The position numbers and the translations under genes are program-made. From Faecousia sp. (lineage in GTDB: Bacteria; Bacillota; Clostridia; Oscillospirales; Oscillospiraceae): 34,083 bases of DNA. The stretch is taken from positions 1-34,083 of the forward strand of contig JARIBV010000005.1 of assembly GCA_029257335.1 (NCBI GenBank), written 5' to 3'. Shown piece after piece: positions 23,465 through 30,872 of this stretch (position 1 is its first letter; every line of letters begins with the position of its first letter). Under the pieces are notes generated by a model. The model made no database searches and was not told the origin of the DNA. It was given only the letters and a program-made list of their open reading frames with translations.

Positions 23465-24631
23465 TTAGAGAATTTGGGCAGCAAAGCTTGTGCCGGGGGT
23501 GTCATAGTCCACCTGCAAAAGCTCCGCAACGGTGGCGGCGATGTCCGCAAAGCTGCACCGGGTACCCAGATTCACGGGCTTGACCCCCTGGCCCAGAACC
23601 AGCAGGGGAACATATTCCCGGGTGTGGTCCGTGGTGGCGGTATAGCAAGGATCGCAGCCGTGGTCCGCGGTGATCATCACCACATCGTCAGGCCCCAGCT
23701 TCTCCAGAAAAGAGGGAAGCCAGGTGTCAAACTCCGTCAGGGCCGTTGCATAGCCGTCGGGATTTCTCCGGTGGCCATAGAGCATGTCAAAGTCCACCAG
23801 ATTCACGAAGCACAGACCGTGGAAATCCTTCTGGGCATAGCCCAGGGTTTTCTGGAGTCCGTCGGTGTTGCCCTTGGTATACACCTGCTCCGTAGTGCCC
23901 TGGTGGGCAAAGATATCATAAATCTTACCCACGGCAATGGAGTCCAGCCCCTGGGCTTTGATGGCATCCAGAAGGGTCTGCTTAGGAGGCTCCAGAGAAA
24001 AGTCGTGGCGGTTGCTGGTGCGAGTGAATCCGGTTTCCGGCGTGCCCACAAAGGGGCGGGCAATGACACGGCCCACACCATGCTTCCCCCGCAGGATCTC
24101 TCTGGCCTTTCGGCAGGCCTCATAGAGCTCTTCCAGAGGGATCAGCTCCTCGTGGGCGGCAATCTGGAAAACGGAGTCGGCAGAGGTATAGACAATCCAC
24201 TTTCCGGTTTGCAGGTGTTCTTTGCCGTAGTCTCGGATCACATCGGTGCCGGAGTAGGGCAGATTGCACAGGCAGCCCCGTCCTGTAGCCTTCTCAAAGG
24301 CCTCCAGCACCTCGGCGGGAAAGCCGTGCGGATAGGTGGGCAGAGGCTTGGGGGAGACCACACCGGCGATTTCCCAGTGGCCGATGGTGGTATCCTTTCC
24401 CATGGAGGCTTCTGCCAGCCGGGCCACGGCACCATGGGGGTGATCGGTGGTACCCAGGAAGGACAGGCCCTCAATATTGCCCAGACCCTGAGAAATCATA
24501 TTGGGAATGTGCAGCTCCTTGGAAGAAGCGCAGGAACGCAGCGTATTGACGCCCACATCTCCGAAGGCTTCGCTGTCCGGCATGGCACCGGCACCGCAGG
24601 AGTCCAGCACGATCAAAAATACTCGTTTCAT
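23465..24631 (-). CDS. deoB: Phosphopentomutase
   Basis: This 388-aa enzyme of the alkaline-phosphatase superfamily interconverts (deoxy)ribose 1-phosphate and 5-phosphate, using two Mn ions. Metal- and active-site motifs are present: IVLDSCGAGAMPD with Asp10, KDTTIGHWE with Thr81 as the expected phospho-acceptor, NLVDFDMLYGHRR, and MITADHGCDP followed by TTDHTREYVPLL. GAGGTGA precedes the ATG. It is the last gene before a terminator in the tdk-deoC-deoD-orphan-deoB operon. It links phosphorolysis by DeoD to cleavage by DeoC. Confidence 0.96.
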   Translation of the reverse strand: MKRVFLIVLDSCGAGAMPDSEAFGDVGVNTLRSCASSKELHIPNMISQGLGNIEGLSFLGTTDHPHGAVARLAEASMGKDTTIGHWEIAGVVSPKPLPTYPHGFPAEVLEAFEKATGRGCLCNLPYSGTDVIRDYGKEHLQTGKWIVYTSADSVFQIAAHEELIPLEELYEACRKAREILRGKHGVGRVIARPFVGTPETGFTRTSNRHDFSLEPPKQTLLDAIKAQGLDSIAVGKIYDIFAHQGTTEQVYTKGNTDGLQKTLGYAQKDFHGLCFVNLVDFDMLYGHRRNPDGYATALTEFDTWLPSFLEKLGPDDVVMITADHGCDPCYTATTDHTREYVPLLVLGQGVKPVNLGTRCSFADIAATVAELLQVDYDTPGTSFAAQIL

Positions 24632-24660
24632 AGAAAAATCACCTCATTTATGGAAATGAC

Positions 24661-25014
24661 TTACAGCAGGACGATGTCTCCATCCACAAATCCGGCGCCC
24701 AGAGCGATGGTGGAACGCAGGATCTCCCGGTACCGGCCTCGGGACAGATAGGTCCGGATCCGGGAAATCACATCCTCCAGAACCTCTTCCCAGCCAGTCT
24801 CGGCAGTCCAGCACAGAGGGGTCTCCCGGTTGGTGAACACCTCGTCTTCGGCCCAGTCCTCGCTGACCGGGTCAAAAGAGCCGGTTCCCACCAGCTCCAC
24901 GGACCAGGTGTGTTCATCGTCCTCGTAGAGATTGAAGTTAAAGGCTACAATGTCCTCCGGCAGCTCCTGGGCCAGAGTTTCATCCAGCCAGGCGGAAAAC
25001 ACTTCATCATTCAT
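24661..25014 (-). CDS. Uncharacterised 117-aa acidic protein inside the deo operon
   Basis: I do not recognise this protein. It is 117 aa, strongly acidic and Trp-rich (SAWLDE, HTWSVELVG, SEDWAEDEVF, PLCWTAETGWEEVLED), with no signal peptide or membrane segment. It ends in a short basic helix and a hydrophobic tail (GAGFVDGDIVLL). A longer frame to 25140 overlaps deoD, but the ATG at 25014 shares one base with the deoD stop (TGATG), so it is translationally coupled and this start is preferred. deoB follows about 30 bases after its stop. Its place between deoD and deoB implies expression with nucleoside catabolism, but no function can be named. Confidence 0.8.
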   Translation of the reverse strand: MNDEVFSAWLDETLAQELPEDIVAFNFNLYEDDEHTWSVELVGTGSFDPVSEDWAEDEVFTNRETPLCWTAETGWEEVLEDVISRIRTYLSRGRYREILRSTIALGAGFVDGDIVLL

Positions 25015-25760
25015 CAGGCATTCTCCATCTTGACGGCCACTTCCAGAGCAACCTTCATCATGTCGGTGAATGCGATCTGGCGCTGCTCGGAGGTGGTCTC
25101 CTCGCCGGTGAGCACGTTGTCGGAGATGGTGCAGATGCACAGACCACGCTTGCCATACCGGGCCGCATTCATATACAGAGCAGCGGCTTCCATTTCCAGG
25201 GCCATAACGCCCATTTTTTTCAGGCCGTATACAGAGTCCAGACCGGCGGGCACATCCACATGGTCTCCGTAGAATACATCGGAAGAGTTTACATTGCCCA
25301 CATGGTACTTGCAGCCCAGCTCTTTGGCAGATTCCACTGCGGCGCTGAGAAGATCATAGGAAGCAATGGGAGCAAAGGTGCCGGGCAGATGGAACTGGCT
25401 GGCCCAGTTGGAATCGGTGCAGGCACCCTGGGCGATCACCAGATCATAGACATTGATATGCTCCTGGATGGAACCGGCGGAGCCTACACGGATGATGTTC
25501 TCCACACCGTAGCCGTTGAACAGCTCATGGCTATAGATGCCGATGGCGGGCATACCCATGCCGGAGGCCATGACAGAGACCTTTACGCCTTTATAGTAGC
25601 CGGTGTAGCCCTGAACGCCGCGGACATTGTTCACCAGCACGGGGTTTTCCAGGAAGGTTTCTGCAATGAACTTGGAGCGCAGGGGGTCGCCGGGCATCAG
25701 CACGGTCTTACCAAAATCGCCCATCTTGGCACTGATGTGGGGGGTAGGGATATTCAGCAT
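25014..25760 (-). CDS. deoD: Purine-nucleoside phosphorylase, DeoD type
   Basis: This 248-aa enzyme is of the hexameric DeoD (trimer-of-dimers) class, which cleaves purine (deoxy)nucleosides with phosphate to base and (deoxy)ribose 1-phosphate. It shows His8 (PTPHIS), phosphate-site residues PGDPLR with Arg28, Arg47, IIRVGSAGS with Arg91, ribose-site EMEAAAL with Glu191, and catalytic Asp214 (TISDNVLTG). AGGAGG precedes the ATG. It lies 40 bases after deoC, and its stop overlaps the next ATG by one base. Confidence 0.96.
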   Translation of the reverse strand: MLNIPTPHISAKMGDFGKTVLMPGDPLRSKFIAETFLENPVLVNNVRGVQGYTGYYKGVKVSVMASGMGMPAIGIYSHELFNGYGVENIIRVGSAGSIQEHINVYDLVIAQGACTDSNWASQFHLPGTFAPIASYDLLSAAVESAKELGCKYHVGNVNSSDVFYGDHVDVPAGLDSVYGLKKMGVMALEMEAAALYMNAARYGKRGLCICTISDNVLTGEETTSEQRQIAFTDMMKVALEVAVKMENA

Positions 25761-25800
25761 AAGAGATTCCTCCTAAAATATAAAAATCATTTGAGTCGGC

Positions 25801-26487
25801 TTAGTAAGAGCCGTCATCTTTGGCCTGCTGGCCTGCTTCCAGGGCCTTGACCAGCTTCACCACCCGGGAGGTGCCCAGACGGGAGGCGCCCAGAGCCAGG
25901 AACTTGTCCGCATCTTCCAGGCTGGAAATGCCGCCGGCGGCCTTGATTTTTACATTGGGGCCTACATTGGCAGCAAAAAGCTCAATGTCGTGGAAGGTGG
26001 CACCGGCCTTGGAAAAACCGGTGGAGGTCTTGATATAGTCTGCGCCGGAGCGGGTGACCACATGGCACAGCTCTACCTTTTCCTCGTCGGTGAGCAGGCA
26101 GGTCTCAATGATGACCTTCAAAAGTCTGCCCTTGCAGGCCTCCTTGATGGCCCGGATTTCTTCTTCCACCAGGTCGAATCTGCGGTCCTTCACCCAGCCC
26201 AGGTTGATGACCATGTCCACCTCGTCTGCGCCGTTGTCCACGGCATCGGTGGCCATGAAGCATTTGGCGGCGGTGGTGTCGTAGCCGTTGGGGAAGCCGA
26301 TCACGGTGCAGATGGGCAGCCGGTCGCCCACATACTCCTTGGCCTGTTTCACATAGGAGGCGGGGATGCAGGCAGAGGCGGCGTGGTATTTGATGCTGTC
26401 GTCACAAATGAGCTTGATTTCGTCCCAGGTAGCGGTCTGAGACAGGAGGGTATGGTCGCACTTGGCGAGAAGTTCCTGAATGTTCAT
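25801..26487 (-). CDS. deoC: Deoxyribose-phosphate aldolase
   Basis: This 228-aa class I aldolase TIM barrel cleaves 2-deoxyribose 5-phosphate into acetaldehyde and glyceraldehyde 3-phosphate. Catalytic residues are in place: Asp91 ([10 protein letters not shown]), the Schiff-base Lys153 (YIKTSTGF) and the assisting Lys182 (KIKAAGGI). GAGGTAA precedes the ATG. It is the second gene of the operon after tdk and is followed by deoD. It feeds deoxyribose carbon to glycolysis. Confidence 0.96.
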   Translation of the reverse strand: MNIQELLAKCDHTLLSQTATWDEIKLICDDSIKYHAASACIPASYVKQAKEYVGDRLPICTVIGFPNGYDTTAAKCFMATDAVDNGADEVDMVINLGWVKDRRFDLVEEEIRAIKEACKGRLLKVIIETCLLTDEEKVELCHVVTRSGADYIKTSTGFSKAGATFHDIELFAANVGPNVKIKAAGGISSLEDADKFLALGASRLGTSRVVKLVKALEAGQQAKDDGSY

Positions 26488-26529
26488 ATGTCATTACCTC
26501 GTTTCAAAATAAAATAGCAGGCAGATGGA

Positions 26530-27135
26530 TCAGTTGCTGCCATGAAGCTTGATTTTCCGGTGCTCCCGGATGCCCCGGACCCAGCATTTGTGGCACATGG
26601 CAATATAGCTGTCATTTCCACCCAGAAGGAGCTGCTGGCCTTCGGTGACAATATAGCCCTGATGATCGATCCGGGCGTTCACTGTGGCTTTGGCACCGCA
26701 GTCACAAATGGTTTTGATCTCCTGAATGGTGTCCGCTACCTCAAAAAGACGGCGGCTGCCTTCAAAGAGCTGGGCCTGAAAATCGGTGCGAAGACCAAAA
26801 CAGATCACAGGGACATTGTATTCGTCCACAATGGAGCGAAGCTCGTCCACCTGCTGGGACTCCAGGAACTGACATTCGTCCACAATCACCACATTGCAGG
26901 AACCGGCCTGGGTCTTCTCATACAGCTCCAGAATATTCTGGCTGGGGGGGATGATATCCACCTTCGCTTCCAGGCCGATGCGGCTGCGGAGAATATCCAC
27001 GCCGTCCCGATGATCGGCGCTGGGCTTAATGAGCCAGACCCGCAGGTCGTTTTCTTCATAGTTGTACTTGGTGATGAGGGCCTGTGCTGTTTTGGACGAG
27101 CCCATGGCACCATATTTAAAATAAAGTTTTGCCAT
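26530..27135 (-). CDS. tdk: Thymidine kinase, type II
   Basis: This 201-aa enzyme phosphorylates thymidine to dTMP. The P-loop region is KYGAMGSSKT (8-16), where Ser takes the place of the usual Gly before KT. The catalytic Glu87 is in VIVDECQFLE. A zinc-binding lobe is made by CDC (144-146) and CHKC (181-184). The frame extends 46 codons further upstream without a ribosome site. The ATG at 27135 has GGAGG 6 bases before it and gives the normal N-terminus. It is the first gene of the tdk-deoCD-orphan-deoB operon, with a strong promoter upstream. Confidence 0.94.
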   Translation of the reverse strand: MAKLYFKYGAMGSSKTAQALITKYNYEENDLRVWLIKPSADHRDGVDILRSRIGLEAKVDIIPPSQNILELYEKTQAGSCNVVIVDECQFLESQQVDELRSIVDEYNVPVICFGLRTDFQAQLFEGSRRLFEVADTIQEIKTICDCGAKATVNARIDHQGYIVTEGQQLLLGGNDSYIAMCHKCWVRGIREHRKIKLHGSN

Positions 27136-27181
27136 AATTATCCTCCACTGGGTCTGGGACCACATTTTGCGTCTCACTCCT

Positions 27182-27210
27182 ATTATAATCGAAATTTTTG
27201 CACCTTGCAA
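27182..27210 (-). promoter_or_regulatory. Promoter of the tdk-deo operon
   Basis: On the minus strand TTGCAA (27205-27210) and a perfect TATAAT (27182-27187) are separated by 17 bases, about 47 bases upstream of the tdk ATG. I see no clear operator palindrome beside it. Confidence 0.8.
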
Positions 27211-27300
27211 GGGAAAGAAGTAAGAAGCCGGGGTGTTTTTTAATGAGATTGATATTGATGCACAAAAAATCAAAAAGTAGTGGTAAATTTTAGTGGAATT

Positions 27301-27309
27301 TGATATAAT
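27301..27309 (+). promoter_or_regulatory. Extended -10 promoter of the UPF0597 gene
   Basis: TGATATAAT is a perfect extended -10 (TGnTATAAT) about 40 bases upstream of the ATG. Only a poor -35 (TGGTAA, 27281-27286) is present, as is common for extended -10 promoters. It diverges from the tdk promoter. Confidence 0.7.
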
Positions 27310-27351
27310 GAGAAAAAATCAGGCCACGAGGCCGGAATTTTGGGAGGGCAT

Positions 27352-28626
27352 ATGGATACCATACAATACAATCAGTACTTATCGCTTCTGGAGCGGGAAC
27401 TGATTCCGGCAATGGGCTGCACGGAGCCCATTGCTTTGGCTTACTGCGCTGCCTCAGCTTTGGAGGCTGCAAAGCCTCATACTTATGAGAAGCTGGCAAA
27501 GGTGGATGTGATCGTCAGCGGCAACATCATCAAAAATGTGAAAAGTGTCATTGTCCCCAACACAGAGGGACAGCGAGGCATTGAAACCGCCGTGGCAGCC
27601 GGTCTGGTGTCTGGCAACGCAAGCAAGCGGCTGGAGGTACTGACCAACCTTACGGCGCAGCAGCACACCGCCATGCGCAAGCTGCTGGACCGAAAGATCA
27701 TCAAGGTGGTTCCTGCCAACAATGACGCGGTGCTCTATGTGGAGATCCTTCTGACCTTTGAAGACGGCTCGGCCAGAGCCGTTTTGGAGGGTACCCACAC
27801 CGGCCTGACCCGTCTGGAACGGGACGGAGAAGTGCTGCAATCCGCAGAGGCCACCAAAATTGCTCAGGCGGAAAAGCCTGCCCTCTCGGTAAAAGATATT
27901 TTCGATTTTGCGGAAATGGCAGACCCCGCAGACCTGGAGCCTCTGGTGGGGCGCCAGATCGACTGCAACCTGGCCATTGCGGAAAAGGGGATCTCTGAGA
28001 ACTGGGGCGCCAATGTGGGCAAGACCCTGCTGGAGGTCCATGGGCAGGATGTCCGGTCTCAGGCCCGTGCGTATGCGGCGGCCGGCTCCGACGCCAGAAT
28101 GAGCGGCTGTGAGATGCCCGTCATTATCGTTTCCGGCAGCGGAAACCAGGGAATCACCGCTTCCGTTCCCGTGGCGGTTTATGCCAGACACCTGGGACTG
28201 GACCGTGCCACGCTGCTGCGGGCGGTGGCGCTGTCTGACCTTGTGACCATTCACCAGAAGTCCGGCATCGGCAGCCTGTCTGCCTTCTGCGGTGCGGTAT
28301 GCGCAGGATGCGGCGCAGGTGCCGGCATTGCCTATCTGTACACTCGGGATTATGAGGCGGTGGCCCATACCATAGTAAACGCCCTTGCCGTCATTTCCGG
28401 CATGGTCTGTGACGGTGCCAAGCCCTCCTGTGCGGCCAAGATCGCAGCCTCTTTGGATGCGGGCGTTCTGGGCTTCGAGCTGTATCGACATGGGCAGCAG
28501 TTTATGGACGGAGACGGAATCGTCTGTGAAGGCGTGGATGACACCATCGGCAATGTGGGCCGCATGGCGAAAAATGGTATGCGGGAAACGGACAAGGTGA
28601 TTCTGAACATCATGTGCGGCTGCTAA
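27352..28626 (+). CDS. UPF0597 / L-serine ammonia-lyase alpha-domain family protein (possible L-cysteine desulfidase)
   Basis: This 424-aa protein contains the serine-dehydratase alpha-like fold of the UPF0597 (YhaM/CdsB) family. The N-terminal signature is IPAMGCTEPIALA with Cys23. Candidate iron-sulfur ligands cluster later: CGAVCAGCGAG (C313, C317, C320) and MVCDGAKPSC (C353, C360). Substrate-loop-like segments VSGSGNQGI and HQKSGIGSLSAFCG are visible. A TTG 4 codons upstream is in frame but lies in the ribosome site GGGAGGG, so the ATG at 27352 is used. Relatives degrade L-cysteine to sulfide, ammonia and pyruvate or have serine/threonine deaminase roles. Which reaction applies here is not decidable. 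It is monocistronic with its own promoter and terminator. Confidence 0.87.
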   Translation: MDTIQYNQYLSLLERELIPAMGCTEPIALAYCAASALEAAKPHTYEKLAKVDVIVSGNIIKNVKSVIVPNTEGQRGIETAVAAGLVSGNASKRLEVLTNLTAQQHTAMRKLLDRKIIKVVPANNDAVLYVEILLTFEDGSARAVLEGTHTGLTRLERDGEVLQSAEATKIAQAEKPALSVKDIFDFAEMADPADLEPLVGRQIDCNLAIAEKGISENWGANVGKTLLEVHGQDVRSQARAYAAAGSDARMSGCEMPVIIVSGSGNQGITASVPVAVYARHLGLDRATLLRAVALSDLVTIHQKSGIGSLSAFCGAVCAGCGAGAGIAYLYTRDYEAVAHTIVNALAVISGMVCDGAKPSCAAKIAASLDAGVLGFELYRHGQQFMDGDGIVCEGVDDTIGNVGRMAKNGMRETDKVILNIMCGC

Positions 28627-28629
28627 AAG

Positions 28630-28678
28630 AAGGATGAGGTTGTTTTTGGCAAATGCCACTAACAACCTCATCCTTTTT
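28630..28678 (+). terminator. Terminator after the UPF0597 gene
   Basis: A perfect 15-bp stem AAGGATGAGGTTGTT / AACAACCTCATCCTT encloses an inner TGGC-AAAT-GCCA hairpin and ends in TTTTT. It is 3 bases after the stop. Confidence 0.9.
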
Positions 28679-28929
28679 CCGGGAAGGGATTGGCGCATAT
28701 GACTGAAATGTGACAGCCTTCGACGGTATTCGACGAAAATTCCTGAAATATGATACGATAAATCATCATTAGTTCCGCGGATTAAAAAATTGTCGAATAT
28801 TTTATGGTAAAAATACTGAAAATTACCTTGCAAAACATGAGAGTTTGTGATAATTTAGAGCTGTCGCAGCGCCGGTCATTGCGGATTGACAGAAGGTGCT
28901 GTCTAAACTAAATGGAGGAGAGGAATTCT
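28679..28929 (+). promoter_or_regulatory. spo0A control region: 0A-like boxes and candidate promoter
   Basis: This 250-base stretch without genes holds three sequences like the Spo0A box (TGTCGAA). TTGTCGAA at 28790-28797 is perfect. CGTCGAA occurs twice on the minus strand, at 28719-28725 and 28729-28735, spaced exactly 10 bases. An extended -10 TGTGATAAT (28846-28854) has TTGCAA 15 bases upstream. A small hairpin GACAG/CTGTC (28888-28903) lies in the leader. The boxes suggest autoregulation. Confidence 0.55.
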
Positions 28930-29715
28930 ATGGAGAATCGGATTCGGGTACTGATCGCAGATGGCAATGAGCCCTTTTGTGATCGACTAAAAAGCGCCTT
29001 AGGGCAAATTGGCGCCTACGAGGTGGTCGGCAGGGCTGCTGATGGAGAGGAAGCAGTCCGTCTTTTGAGGGAGGCCAAGCCGGATGTAATGGTGCTGGAC
29101 CTGATGCTGGCCAAACGCGACGGCATCAGTGTGTTGAAGGCAGCAAGGGAGATGGACAAGCAGCCTGTGGCTGTGGTGACCTCCGGTCTGGTGACAGACT
29201 ATGTGGCAACGGCGGTATCAAATCTGGGCGTTCAGTATGTGATGCTGAAGCCTTGTGATATGGAGGCCCTGGTGGAGCGGATGGAGGAGATCCGTGCCAT
29301 TCAGTCTTCCAGAAAGCTTCAGGTGGTGCGAAAGCCTCAGCAGACGGAAGTCAATGTGGAAACTATGGTTACCAATATTATCCACGAAATCGGCGTGCCT
29401 GCCCATATCAAGGGCTATCAGTATTTGCGTGAGGCCATTATCATTGCGGTGCAGGATATGGATGTGATCAACGCCATTACCAAGGTGCTTTATCCCCAGG
29501 TGGCCAAGGCCTTCGGGACCACGCCTTCCAGAGTGGAGCGGGCCATCCGCCATGCCATCGAGGTGGCCTGGGACCGGGGCGATCTGGACACCTTGCAGCG
29601 CTTTTTCGGGTACACAGTCAGCAATACCAAAGGCAAGCCCACAAACAGTGAATTTATTGCTCTCATTGCGGACAAGCTGCAGTTGCAGCTTAAAACCATG
29701 GATGCAGCACAATAA
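28930..29715 (+). CDS. spo0A: Sporulation master regulator Spo0A
   Basis: This 261-aa protein has a receiver domain (1-120) with phospho-acceptor Asp57 (VMVLDLML) and conserved Lys107 (MLKPCD). A linker follows, then the Spo0A-specific DNA-binding domain (about 145-255) with the diagnostic recognition helix [17 protein letters not shown]. The acidic pocket reads IADGN, so one of the two usual Asp residues is Gly12. The loop after Asp57 is AKRDG instead of MPxxDG. An ATG at 28912 is in frame but has no ribosome site and overlaps the GGAGGAG that serves the ATG at 28930, so the latter is preferred. spoIVB, the usual upstream neighbour, is absent. It controls entry into sporulation. Confidence 0.96.
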   Translation: MENRIRVLIADGNEPFCDRLKSALGQIGAYEVVGRAADGEEAVRLLREAKPDVMVLDLMLAKRDGISVLKAAREMDKQPVAVVTSGLVTDYVATAVSNLGVQYVMLKPCDMEALVERMEEIRAIQSSRKLQVVRKPQQTEVNVETMVTNIIHEIGVPAHIKGYQYLREAIIIAVQDMDVINAITKVLYPQVAKAFGTTPSRVERAIRHAIEVAWDRGDLDTLQRFFGYTVSNTKGKPTNSEFIALIADKLQLQLKTMDAAQ

Positions 29716-29722
29716 AAACGGT

Positions 29723-29756
29723 CCCCGCCGCAGGGTTCTTGCGGCGGGGGCATTTC
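29723..29756 (+). terminator. Hairpin after spo0A
   Basis: CCCCGCCGCA (29723-29732) and TGCGGCGGGG (29740-29749) form a perfect 10-bp stem, 7 bases after the stop. The following GCATTTCTGT has a poor T-run, so termination may be incomplete. Confidence 0.65.
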
Positions 29757-29816
29757 TGTATGAAAGGGGCTGCTATCATTCAATCAGGCAGAACCCGGTG
29801 AAGACGGAAACCGCCC

Positions 29817-30473
29817 TCAGATCCCGTTGTGCAGCAGATCCACAAAGGATTTGGGATCGGGAGATTTAAAGTAGGCAGAGCCTGCCACCAGCACATTGGC
29901 TCCGTTTTCCACACAGGTCCGGAAGGTTTCGACGCCCACGCCGCCGTCTACCTCCAGCTCGCAGTCCAGATTGCGGTCTTTGATGTAGTTTGCAATGGTG
30001 CGCAGCTTGGGCATCATATCTGCCATAAATTTCTGACCGCCGAAGCCGGGCTCCACCGTCATGACCAGAACCATGGAGCACAGCTCCAGATAGGGAAGGA
30101 CGGCCTCCGCAGGGGTGCCGGGCTTCACGCTGATGGCGGGACGGACGCCCAGCTGCCTGGTGAGTTCCAGAGCTTTGCGGATGTTTTCGGGGGTGTCGGA
30201 CTCCACATGGAAGGTAAGGATGTTGGCCCCTGCCTTGCAGAATGCCTCGGTGTAGCGCAGGGGGCGGTCGATCATCAAATGGACATCCAGGGGAATGGGG
30301 GATACCTTGGCCACGGCGGCCACCACGGGGATGCCGATGCTGATGTTTGGCACAAACTGACCGTCCATAATATCCACATGGACATAATCTGCACCGTTTT
30401 CCGTCATGGAGCGAATTTCCTGTGCCAGATTGGCGAAGTCCGCCGACAGGATGGATGGGGCTACCTTGATCAT
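29817..30473 (-). CDS. rpe: Ribulose-phosphate 3-epimerase
   Basis: This 218-aa TIM-barrel enzyme interconverts ribulose 5-phosphate and xylulose 5-phosphate in the pentose phosphate pathway. Metal ligands are present: His32 and Asp34 (YVHVDIMDG), His65 (LDVHLMI) and Asp176 (LEVDGGV). The phosphate loop VEPGFGGQKF is intact, and the length is normal. The usual FGPP after VPN reads SIGIP here. GGAGG precedes the ATG. It stands alone on the minus strand, convergent with spo0A. I see no convincing promoter in the 180 bases upstream. Confidence 0.95.
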   Translation of the reverse strand: MIKVAPSILSADFANLAQEIRSMTENGADYVHVDIMDGQFVPNISIGIPVVAAVAKVSPIPLDVHLMIDRPLRYTEAFCKAGANILTFHVESDTPENIRKALELTRQLGVRPAISVKPGTPAEAVLPYLELCSMVLVMTVEPGFGGQKFMADMMPKLRTIANYIKDRNLDCELEVDGGVGVETFRTCVENGANVLVAGSAYFKSPDPKSFVDLLHNGI

Positions 30474-30659
30474 AACAACAAGACCTCCGATAAATTTTCA
30501 AATATTTCCCATGCACCTACACACTTTTTAAGGCATAGGAATGATTGTGTGTTTTCCGCCTCCCGGCTGCGCAGACCACACACGGAAAAATTTTCCTGGG
30601 ATGATCTCTGCTTTTGGGGACAAACTATCTGCGAACCCAATACAAAAGGAGGCGTTACG

Positions 30660-30830
30660 ATGAACTGTAACTGTCACGAAAACAAAGCCATTGAATGTAC
30701 GGTTTCTGCCTGCGCACACCACTGTCAGGGTGCCAACTACTGCTCTCTGGATAAAATTAAGGTGGGTACTCACGAGGCAAACCCCACCATGGACAAGTGC
30801 ACAGACTGCTTGTCCTTCCTCAAAAAGTAA
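30660..30830 (+). CDS. Small Cys-rich DUF1540 protein
   Basis: This 56-aa protein has eight Cys (3, 5, 13, 18, 22, 28, 47, 50). The spacing ECTVSACAHHCQGANYC followed by CTDC fits the DUF1540 family, small presumed metal-binding proteins of Firmicutes. AAAAGGAGG lies 7 bases upstream of the ATG. A strong terminator follows 10 bases after the stop, so it is a single-gene unit. Function is unknown. The Cys pattern suggests zinc or another metal. Confidence 0.85.
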   Translation: MNCNCHENKAIECTVSACAHHCQGANYCSLDKIKVGTHEANPTMDKCTDCLSFLKK

Positions 30831-30840
30831 GAGCGTTTCT

Positions 30841-30872
30841 GACCTGCCGGAATTGTTCGGCAGGTCCTTTTT
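30841..30872 (+). terminator. Terminator after the DUF1540 gene
   Basis: A perfect 9-bp stem GACCTGCCG / CGGCAGGTC with an 8-base loop is followed by CTTTTTAA. Confidence 0.88.

Noticed and set aside
28893-28908. AGGTGCTGTCTAAAC shared between the spo0A leader and the terminator near 5760-5793
   Set aside because: It is a short match with no common context. One copy is a terminator arm and the other a leader, so chance is the simplest reading.
28885-28914. TTGACA 17 bases before TAAATG just upstream of spo0A
   Set aside because: Transcription would begin within the ribosome-binding site, so it is unlikely to be the working promoter.
29829-30830. 333-codon plus-strand frame covering the rpe region
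   Set aside because: Only its last 56 codons, from the ATG at 30660, form a real gene (DUF1540). The rest is antisense to rpe.
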